6,573 nucleotides of DNA from NCBI GenBank assembly GCA_949840605.1, contig CATKXN010000149.1, forward strand, positions 1 to 6,573. The letters are read 5' to 3'. Both the position numbers and the translations under genes were made by a program. The notes below the pieces were generated by a model. The model did no database searches. It saw only the letters and a list, made by a program, of their open reading frames with translations, and had not been told where the DNA came from. This document shows, piece by piece, positions 1 to 5,167 of the stretch (positions within the stretch are counted from its first letter, which is position 1; every line of letters starts with the position of its first letter). The stretch comes from an uncultured Alistipes sp. (lineage in GTDB: Bacteria > Bacteroidota > Bacteroidia > Bacteroidales > Rikenellaceae).

Positions 1-1
1 C

Positions 2-1255
2 AAAACCGAAACCGTCCTGCCCCGGAAAGCCGTTCCGCAAACGACTGCCGCCGCCGTCTACGACTCGACGGCGAACATACGTGTGGGCGCCGACGCAGCC
101 CATTACGAGAGCCTCAAAGGGCAGCGCATCCTCTTTTACCCCCGGGACATCCACGCCGGACTGAAACCGGTCGCCTATATCAACTTCCTCGCGGAGACGC
201 CCGCCGCCGTCGCCGTCGACACGGTGTGGCTACGCAAGCCCCGCAGGAAGGTTCGTCCGGAGGATTTCCGGATCGACACCGTCTACAGCGACGTGTACAG
301 CCCCCGGTATTTCAAATACTTCGGATACGACGACCTGGCGACCCTCGGATGCTCGCTGCACGAGGCCAAAGGAATCGGCACGCTGGACTATTCGGGACAA
401 ACCCGCTCCGGGTGGTTCACCCCGGCGGAGGCCGTCGAAGGGCGTAGTTTCGAAATTCTCGGGATCGAACGAAGCAGGCTCGAAGATTCCGAACTGCTGA
501 TGTTCCGGCTCCGCGACGACGCAGGCAGGGTGCTCTGCTGGTTCGCACACCGCGGAACGGACCCGAAAAACCTGCGGAACGAATGCTATCCGGCCGTGAT
601 CGAAGGGCTGATCGGGAAATACCGCGCGAAGTATCTCGGCAGGGATTTCTTCCTGACGGGACGCAAACCGGACGCTCCGGGGTATGTCTCCGAACATTTC
701 GGGATGCACGTCAACACCATGCAGGGAGAGGCCGCCCAACTGCCGTTCGGCACGGAACTGCGCTGTACGGACGTGCGGCTGATCGGCGACGGAACGGGCT
801 ACGCCGTGCCGTCGTTCGTCTTCGAAAAGAGAGAGGACAGCGTGCAGGTGTACATTCCGCTGACCCGTTACCCGACCCCGTTCGGAGTCGAAGGGAACGG
901 GCAGCGCAGTGACCGCGCCTTTGTGGACGAACTGGTGCTCACCCCGGCCGAAGAGGTGTACGCCCAACGCGCCGAGGAGGAGCGCCGGCGCGAAGAGGCC
1001 CGCCTGCAACGCGAGAAAGAGGAGCGCGAACACAAGGCGGCGCTCTACCGGAAATACGGCAAACAGACCGCCGACCTGATCCTTGCGGGCAAAGTGCGGA
1101 TCGGCATGACCCGTGAGATGTGCCGCGAAGCCTGGGGATCGCCCGACGACATCAACCGCTCGTCGGGAAGCTGGGGCGTACACGAACAGTGGGTTTACGG
1201 ACTGGGCAGCTACCTCTACTTCGAGAACGGGATACTCTCCTCGATCCAGAATTAA
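2..1255 (+). CDS. Hypothetical protein, 5'-truncated, coiled coil plus BamE/SmpA-like C-terminal module
   Basis: I do not recognise this protein as a whole. The frame is open without a stop from base 2, so the gene almost certainly starts upstream. The GTG at 83 has no ribosome binding site and is probably internal. That gives 417 visible residues. The first ~300 look like a globular, beta-rich region with Tyr/Phe/Gly-rich blocks (for example SLKGQRILFYPRD and KYLGRDFFLTGR), which may be two diverged copies of one unit. Residues ~314-352 are a highly charged Glu/Arg/Lys helix, likely a coiled coil. Residues ~358-417 carry a pattern of the form GMTxxMxxxxWGxP, then EQWVYG, then YLYFENG. This resembles the small SmpA/OmlA/BamE-like fold found at the C-termini of many Bacteroidetes proteins. 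An envelope location is plausible, but the N-terminus that could show a signal peptide is outside the window. The gene ends at a strong terminator and converges on the recQ unit. The coding call is firm; the function is unknown. Confidence 0.85.
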   Translation, partial: KTETVLPRKAVPQTTAAAVYDSTANIRVGADAAHYESLKGQRILFYPRDIHAGLKPVAYINFLAETPAAVAVDTVWLRKPRRKVRPEDFRIDTVYSDVYSPRYFKYFGYDDLATLGCSLHEAKGIGTLDYSGQTRSGWFTPAEAVEGRSFEILGIERSRLEDSELLMFRLRDDAGRVLCWFAHRGTDPKNLRNECYPAVIEGLIGKYRAKYLGRDFFLTGRKPDAPGYVSEHFGMHVNTMQGEAAQLPFGTELRCTDVRLIGDGTGYAVPSFVFEKREDSVQVYIPLTRYPTPFGVEGNGQRSDRAFVDELVLTPAEEVYAQRAEEERRREEARLQREKEEREHKAALYRKYGKQTADLILAGKVRIGMTREMCREAWGSPDDINRSSGSWGVHEQWVYGLGSYLYFENGILSSIQN

Positions 1256-1258
1256 CGC

Positions 1259-1302
1259 ACGAATCCGCCGGACGACCAGAAATCGTCCGGCGGATTCGTT
1301 TT
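1259..1302 (+). terminator. Rho-independent terminator of the left-edge gene
   Basis: A perfect inverted repeat starts four bases after the TAA stop. The arms 1259-1275 and 1283-1299 give 17 paired bases around a 7-base loop (CCAGAAA), followed by TTTT at 1299-1302. The stem is GC-rich, and the short T-run lies on the plus-strand side, so it fits termination of the gene ending at 1255. On the minus strand the hairpin is not followed by a T-run. It may still help insulate the convergent recQ unit, but that direction is weakly supported. Confidence 0.9.
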
Positions 1303-1372
1303 ACTTCGGGCGGATGGATTGCCGCCGCGTCCCGGACTTACCACGGTCCGACCGGCGTCACACCCCTCCACG
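1303..1372. other. Convergent intergenic spacer, no gene seen
   Basis: This 70-base spacer lies between the terminator of the left-edge gene and the end of the minus-strand unit. I see no coding sequence here. It contains only a weak 5-bp inverted repeat (1333-1337 with 1346-1350) without a T-run on the minus strand, so I cannot name a dedicated intrinsic terminator for the recQ unit. Confidence 0.5.
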
Positions 1373-1612
1373 TCAGCGCTTCCGGCGGCGGCTGCGTTTC
1401 TTTTCGAGGCGTTCCTGCTCGCGCCGGGCACGGGCCGCGCGACGCTGCGTCAGGCGGAACGTATAGAGCAGTCCCACGAACCCCACGCCCAGCAGCGTAA
1501 TCCAGAACCACACGGCGATGCCGCGTTCCATAAATTCGATGGCATAGATGATGCCCGCGACAGCCACCACCATCGCTACCAGGCGCAGAAGCTGCATAAG
1601 ATTGGTCTTCAT
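1373..1612 (-). CDS. Small two-helix membrane protein with strongly basic C-terminal tail (79 aa)
   Basis: Unrecognised small inner-membrane protein. The 79 residues form a short N-terminus, a hydrophobic helix at ~8-26, a short polar turn (EFMERG) and a second helix at ~31-51. The tail, 53-79, has 15 Arg/Lys among 27 residues against only 3 Glu. By the positive-inside rule both ends should face the cytoplasm. The ATG at 1612 is supported by GAGGA (minus strand, bases 1622-1618) five bases upstream, one of the few Shine-Dalgarno-like sites in the window. It lies 13 bases after the preceding small membrane gene and is the last gene of the recQ unit. The tail could bind acidic lipid, RNA or DNA, but nothing in the sequence decides this. 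The overlapping plus-strand frames are Arg/Pro-rich and have no membrane or domain logic, so the minus strand is preferred. Confidence 0.75.
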   Translation of the reverse strand: MKTNLMQLLRLVAMVVAVAGIIYAIEFMERGIAVWFWITLLGVGFVGLLYTFRLTQRRAARARREQERLEKKRSRRRKR

Positions 1613-1617
1613 ATCAG

Positions 1618-1622
1618 TCCTC
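1618..1622 (-). promoter_or_regulatory. Ribosome binding site (GAGGA) of the 79-aa membrane protein
   Basis: On the minus strand GAGGA ends five bases before the ATG at 1612. It lies between the TAA of the preceding gene (1628-1626) and this start. It supports both the chosen start and co-transcription. Most other genes here lack such a site. Confidence 0.55.
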
Positions 1623-1625
1623 GTT

Positions 1626-1811
1626 TTAAGAGTGTTTCCTGTTCCGGTGCCGGAGCGCTCCGAGGGTCATCCCGGCCGAAGCGACGGCCAGCAGCAGCGG
1701 GACGTACCAGATCTCCCTGCCGTCGGCGACGGCCACACGCCACGACGCGGCGACGGCCCCAACGAAGAATACGACGGCCATGATCGCCTGAAACCGGTCT
1801 ATCGCACGCAT
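1626..1811 (-). CDS. Small two-helix membrane protein (61 aa)
   Basis: Unrecognised small membrane protein. Starting at the ATG at 1811 it has 61 residues: a basic N-terminus (MRAIDRF), a helix at ~8-24, a polar stretch WRVAVADGRE, a second helix at ~34-53, and a basic tail RHRNRKHS. The frame is open up to 1985. Translation of that extra part is Arg/Gly-rich, resembles out-of-frame sequence, and overlaps the preceding gene, so I reject the longer start. The chosen ATG lies 8 bases after the preceding stop, as expected for an operon. No clear Shine-Dalgarno precedes it. It has the same layout as its two neighbours, but I see no convincing residue-level similarity. Function unknown; positive-inside topology suggests both ends are cytoplasmic. 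Confidence 0.65.
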   Translation of the reverse strand: MRAIDRFQAIMAVVFFVGAVAASWRVAVADGREIWYVPLLLAVASAGMTLGALRHRNRKHS

Positions 1812-1819
1812 AAATCCGT

Positions 1820-2038
1820 CTACGGAATCTGATGCCGGTTCACCTCGTCGAGATGGCGGCATTTTTTCTTTTTCAACTCGTTGTAAACCATTCCGATCCC
1901 GGCCGCGACGAACAGCAGCGCCACGACCATGTCGAACACATTGTTCCGGTGGTTCAGGGCCCAGTAGATATTGACTCCGAGCCATGCGACCGTCACCACC
2001 AGAAACATCAGGGCCAGTGTAAAAGTCTTCTTGTTCAT
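1820..2038 (-). CDS. Small two-helix membrane protein (72 aa)
   Basis: Unrecognised small membrane protein and the first of three behind recQ. From the ATG at 2038 it has 72 residues: an MNKK start, a helix at ~6-28, a short turn NHRNN, a second helix at ~34-52, and a cytoplasmic tail that opens with a KKKK run (56-59). A TTG 30 bases upstream is in frame, but it would put ten polar residues before the natural MNKK start, so the ATG is preferred. The gap to the recQ stop is 31 bases and no promoter is evident in it, so read-through from recQ is likely. The MNKK start could suggest a signal peptide, but there is no cleavage motif and a second helix follows, so a membrane hairpin is more likely. 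Confidence 0.75.
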   Translation of the reverse strand: MNKKTFTLALMFLVVTVAWLGVNIYWALNHRNNVFDMVVALLFVAAGIGMVYNELKKKKCRHLDEVNRHQIP

Positions 2039-2069
2039 AGGCGTCTCAATTAGGTTGTATGCAGTCAAA

Positions 2070-4262
2070 TCAGTTTCCCTGTTCGCACATGAACTTGATG
2101 CGCACGAGGCGTATCTCCTCCTCGGTGTAGTCCGCCCCCAGTTCCTCGATGGCCGCGTCGAGCGAATCGCTCTCGGCGTCCTCCTTGAAATAGAGGTAGA
2201 TGTCCTCGACCTTATCCTCGTCCATAAACCCTTTCAGGTAATAGGAGATGTCGAGTTTCGTCCCCGAATTGACGATGCCCTCGATCTCAGTGAGCAGTTC
2301 GTCGAAATCGAGGTCCTTGGCCCGGGCGATGTCCTCGAAATCCATCTTGCGGTCGATCGACTGGATGATGAAGATCTTGTTGCCCGACTTGCTGGCCACG
2401 CCCTTGACGACCATGTCCTGCGGACGGATGATCTCTTTCTCCTCGACATAGGCTTTGATGAGCTTGATGAACTCCTCGCCGAACTTGCGGGCCTTGCCCA
2501 CTCCCACGCCCGTAATGTTCTGCATCTCCTCGACGGTGATCGGGTACTGCACGGCCATGTCCTCCAGCGACGGGTCCTGGAAGATGACGAACGGCGGCAG
2601 TCCGTGCTGCTTGGCCACTTTCTTGCGCAGGTCCTTGAGCATCGAGAACAACTCCTCGTCGGCGGCTCCGCCCTTGCCCATCGGGGCCACGGACTCGGAC
2701 TCCTTCTCCTCCTCGTCGTAATCGTGGTCGAGGGTCACGGTCACCGGGAACGGCAGGGCGATATACCCTTCGCCCTTCTTGTTGATCGAAATGAGGCCGT
2801 AATTCTCGATATTCTTGTCCACGAGCCCCAGGATCAGCGCCTGCCGCAGCACCGCGCCCCAGAACCGGGCGTCGTGCTCGGCGCCGGCCCCGAACCACTT
2901 CGACTTGTTGTGGCCGTAGCTCTTGATCAGCGCCGTGGTCTTGCCCACCAGCACGTTGACGAGGTAGTCGGCCTTGAACTTGTCGCCGATGTCGCGCAGC
3001 GCCTCGAGGGCCATCTTCAGGGCCGCCTTGGCATCGACCTTCGGCTTCGGATTGCGGCAGTTGTCGCAGTTGCCGCAGTTGTCCTCGGTATAGTCCTCGC
3101 CGAAATAGTGCAGCAGCGTCTTGCGGCGGCACATCGAACTCTCGGCATAGGAGACCGTCTCCAGCAGCAGCAGCTTGCCGATCTCCTGTTCGGCGATGGG
3201 CTTGCCCTGCATGAACTTCTCGAGTTTCTGGATATCCTTATAGCTGTAAAAGGTCAGGCAGTAGCCCTCGCCGCCGTCACGGCCGGCGCGGCCCGTCTCC
3301 TGGTAATACCCGTCCAGCGACTTGGGGATGTCGTAATGGATGACGTAGCGCACGTCGGGTTTGTCGATGCCCATGCCGAAAGCGATCGTGGCGACGATCA
3401 CCTCGACGCGCTCCATCAGGAAATCGTCCTGGTTGGCGGCGCGCGTCGCGGCGTCCATCCCGGCGTGGTAGGCCAGCGCGCGGATGCCGTTGGCGACGAG
3501 CAGCTCGGTGAGCTCCTCGACCTTCTTGCGGCTCAGGCAGTAGATGATACCGCTCTTGCCCTCGTTCTGCTTGATGAAGCGGATGATGTCGCGGTCGACG
3601 TTGCGCTTGGGACGAATCTCGTAGTAGAGGTTTGGACGGTTGAACGACGACTTGAAGACCGAGGCGTCGGACATCCCGAGGTTTTTCTGGATGTCCATCT
3701 GCACCTTGGGCGTGGCCGTGGCCGTGAGGGCGATCAGCGGCGCCGTGCCGATCTCGTTGATGATCGGGCGGATGCGGCGGTACTCGGGACGGAAGTCGTG
3801 GCCCCACTCCGAGATGCAGTGCGCCTCGTCGATGGCGTAGAACGACACCTTAATCTTATGCAGGAACGCCACGTTGTCCTCCTTGGTGAGCGACTCGGGG
3901 GCGAAATAGAGCAGCTTGGTCTTCCCGGCGAGCACGTCGGCCCGGACCTGCGCCACGGCGGTCTTGTTGAGCGACGAATTGAGGAAATGCGCGATCCCCG
4001 ACTCGGCCGAGAAGGTCCGCATCGCGTCGACCTGGTTCTTCATCAGGGCGATCAGCGGCGAGATAACGATGGCGACCCCGTCCATCAGAAGCGCCGGCAG
4101 CTGATAGCACAACGACTTGCCGCCGCCCGTAGGCATCAGCACGAAGGTATCCCTGCCTTCCAGCACGTTGCGGATCACCGCTTCCTGGTTCCCTTTGAAC
4201 GACGAAAAGCCGAAGTACTCCTTCAGCTTGTCGTGCAACAGGGATGAATCGAATTGTTTCAT
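2070..4262 (-). CDS. recQ: ATP-dependent DNA helicase RecQ, C-terminally extended
   Basis: A superfamily 2 helicase that unwinds DNA 3' to 5' in recombination and replication-fork repair in the cytoplasm. The 730 residues carry the full motif set: motif 0 around F22-Q26; Walker A PTGGGKS at 44-50; motif Ia ISPLIALMK near 67-75; DEAH at 145-148, followed by the RecQ aromatic-rich loop (W153 to Y161); motif III TATAT at 180-184; motif IV around 239-250; and motifs V and VI, including FGMGIDKPDVR and QETGRAGRDG (to 330). The zinc-binding cysteines are C378, C396, C399 and C402. A winged-helix RQC domain follows at ~410-505, then an acidic linker, and an HRDC domain at ~534-606. About 120 further residues (610-730) form an acidic, probably helical extension that is absent from the 609-residue E. 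coli enzyme. The ATG at 4262 gives the standard RecQ N-terminus; no Shine-Dalgarno is seen. It is divergent from lptB and leads a unit with three small membrane genes. Confidence 0.97.
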   Translation of the reverse strand: MKQFDSSLLHDKLKEYFGFSSFKGNQEAVIRNVLEGRDTFVLMPTGGGKSLCYQLPALLMDGVAIVISPLIALMKNQVDAMRTFSAESGIAHFLNSSLNKTAVAQVRADVLAGKTKLLYFAPESLTKEDNVAFLHKIKVSFYAIDEAHCISEWGHDFRPEYRRIRPIINEIGTAPLIALTATATPKVQMDIQKNLGMSDASVFKSSFNRPNLYYEIRPKRNVDRDIIRFIKQNEGKSGIIYCLSRKKVEELTELLVANGIRALAYHAGMDAATRAANQDDFLMERVEVIVATIAFGMGIDKPDVRYVIHYDIPKSLDGYYQETGRAGRDGGEGYCLTFYSYKDIQKLEKFMQGKPIAEQEIGKLLLLETVSYAESSMCRRKTLLHYFGEDYTEDNCGNCDNCRNPKPKVDAKAALKMALEALRDIGDKFKADYLVNVLVGKTTALIKSYGHNKSKWFGAGAEHDARFWGAVLRQALILGLVDKNIENYGLISINKKGEGYIALPFPVTVTLDHDYDEEEKESESVAPMGKGGAADEELFSMLKDLRKKVAKQHGLPPFVIFQDPSLEDMAVQYPITVEEMQNITGVGVGKARKFGEEFIKLIKAYVEEKEIIRPQDMVVKGVASKSGNKIFIIQSIDRKMDFEDIARAKDLDFDELLTEIEGIVNSGTKLDISYYLKGFMDEDKVEDIYLYFKEDAESDSLDAAIEELGADYTEEEIRLVRIKFMCEQGN

Positions 4263-4307
4263 TTCGCCGTATATCTGCTTTAGTCCTAAAAATCGGAAAA
4301 TTCAACG

Positions 4308-4315
4308 TAAAGATA
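4308..4315 (-). promoter_or_regulatory. Possible -7 box of the recQ promoter
   Basis: The minus strand reads TATCTTTA, which matches the Bacteroidetes TAnnTTTG -7 consensus except for the last base. A TATG about 20 bases upstream is a 3-of-4 match to the -33 TTTG box. Transcription would begin around 4300, leaving a leader of roughly 35-40 bases before the recQ ATG. Placement is inferred. Confidence 0.4.
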
Positions 4316-4337
4316 AAAAACTTTTCGGAAAAAAACA

Positions 4338-4345
4338 TAACTTTG
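4338..4345 (+). promoter_or_regulatory. Probable -7 box of the lptB-aroA-aroC promoter
   Basis: TAACTTTG is an exact match to the Bacteroidetes primary sigma factor -7 consensus TAnnTTTG and ends 25 bases before the lptB ATG. The predicted start near 4350 leaves a leader of about 20 bases. No good TTTG -33 box is visible at the usual distance; the sequence there is A-rich, which is tolerated in many Bacteroidetes promoters. Confidence 0.6.
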
Positions 4346-4370
4346 TAAAAAATTTTATCGCCGATACGCA

Positions 4371-5165
4371 ATGCGTCTCTACACCAGTGAACTCGTAAAA
4401 AAATACAAGGCCCGCACGGTCGTGGACCATGTGTCGATCGACGTCAACCAGGGCGAGATCGTCGGACTGCTGGGCCCCAACGGAGCCGGCAAGACCACCA
4501 CGTTCTACATGATCGTCGGACTCATCAAGCCCAACGAGGGACGCATCTTCCTCGAAAGCGACGAAGGACAGACCACCGAACTGACCGACTTCCCGGTCTA
4601 CCGCCGCGCCCAGCTGGGCGTGGGCTACCTGGCCCAGGAGGCGTCGGTGTTCCGCCGCCTCTCGGTCGAGGACAACATCCGCGCGGTGCTCGAGATGACC
4701 TCCTATTCGAAAGAGTACCAGGCCGAACGGGTCGAGGCGCTGATCGAGGAGTTCCGGCTGCAGAAAGTGCGCAAGAGCCTCGGCATCCAGCTCTCGGGCG
4801 GCGAGCGTCGGCGCACGGAGATCGCGCGCGCGGTGGCCATCAACCCGGCCTTCATCCTTCTGGACGAACCGTTCGCCGGCGTGGACCCGATCGCCGTGGA
4901 GGACATCCAGTCGATCGTGGCGACGCTCAAGCACAAGAACATCGGCGTCATCATCACCGACCACAACGTCGACGAAACGCTGGCCATCACCGACCGCACC
5001 TACCTGCTCTACGAAGGCAAGATACTGAAAACCGGTACGGCCGAGGAGCTGGCCGCCGACCCGATGGTCCGCAAAGTCTACCTCGGGCAGCATTTCGAGC
5101 TCAAGAAGAGCCACCAGCTCACCCAGGAGATGAAAAACCGCAAAGGACAGGAGACGAAGGAGTAA
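4371..5165 (+). CDS. lptB: LPS export ABC transporter ATP-binding protein LptB
   Basis: The cytoplasmic ATPase of the LptB2FG complex, which extracts lipopolysaccharide from the inner membrane and drives it along the Lpt bridge to the outer membrane. The 264 residues show Walker [10 protein letters not shown] (35-43), the Q-loop at Q89 in the LptB-typical string [18 protein letters not shown], the ABC signature LSGGE (141-145), Walker B FILLDEP with catalytic E166, a D-loop around 169-172 and the H-loop H198. That Q-loop string distinguishes LptB from branched-chain amino acid ATPases of the LivG/LivF type. The protein runs about 20 residues past the usual LptB end (after VYLGQHFEL) with a polar, Lys-rich tail. 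The ATG at 4371 fits the family N-terminus and has no Shine-Dalgarno. The gene is first in a unit with aroA and aroC; lptF, lptG and lptC are not in the window. Confidence 0.96.
   Translation: MRLYTSELVKKYKARTVVDHVSIDVNQGEIVGLLGPNGAGKTTTFYMIVGLIKPNEGRIFLESDEGQTTELTDFPVYRRAQLGVGYLAQEASVFRRLSVEDNIRAVLEMTSYSKEYQAERVEALIEEFRLQKVRKSLGIQLSGGERRRTEIARAVAINPAFILLDEPFAGVDPIAVEDIQSIVATLKHKNIGVIITDHNVDETLAITDRTYLLYEGKILKTGTAEELAADPMVRKVYLGQHFELKKSHQLTQEMKNRKGQETKE
5157..5162 (+). promoter_or_regulatory. Shine-Dalgarno of aroA inside the end of lptB
   Basis: AAGGAG lies in the last codons of lptB, five bases before the aroA ATG at 5168. It is a near-perfect Shine-Dalgarno, unlike the starts of recQ, lptB and aroC, and it fixes the aroA start. 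With only two bases between the genes, translational coupling is likely. Confidence 0.75.
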
Positions 5166-5167
5166 TT

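Larger units (their letters stand above)
4263..4370. promoter_or_regulatory. Divergent AT-rich promoter region between recQ and lptB
   Basis: This 108-base gap is strikingly AT-rich, especially 4286-4359, in an otherwise GC-rich window. It must hold the promoters of both divergent units. It contains oligo-A runs on the plus strand and a TCGGAAAA direct repeat (4293-4300 and 4325-4332) 32 bases apart. I cannot assign any regulator. Confidence 0.7.

Noticed and set aside
230..1183. 317-codon minus-strand open frame opposite the left-edge gene
   Set aside because: His/Arg/Val-rich product without domain logic; the plus strand has a coiled coil, a conserved-looking module and a terminator after its stop.
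83..1255. GTG at 83 as the true start of the left-edge gene
   Set aside because: The frame stays open to the window edge, the upstream codons have the same character, and no ribosome binding site precedes the GTG. A start before the window is more likely.
1333..1350. Small inverted repeat as terminator of the recQ unit
   Set aside because: Only a 5-bp stem with an 8-base loop and no T-run on the minus strand; too weak to call.
1812..1985. N-terminal extension of the 61-aa membrane protein
   Set aside because: Arg/Gly-rich translation that overlaps the preceding gene on the same strand; the ATG at 1811 gives a compact two-helix protein with normal operon spacing.
2039..2068. TTG start ten codons upstream of the 72-aa protein
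   Set aside because: Weaker start codon without a ribosome binding site; the ATG gives a typical MNKK membrane-protein N-terminus.
1971..4247. Very long plus-strand open frame (758 codons) antisense to recQ
   Set aside because: It is a mirror frame of the G/C-ending recQ codons. Its product is a low-complexity Leu/Val/Asp/His/Arg mix without domains, while the minus strand has every RecQ motif.
4293..4332. TCGGAAAA direct repeat as an operator
   Set aside because: Two 8-base copies in an A-rich region can arise by chance, and no regulator can be named; kept only as a note in the promoter finding.
4302..5114. 270-codon minus-strand open frame opposite lptB
   Set aside because: It is antisense to a fully conserved ATPase and starts inside it; a compositional shadow.
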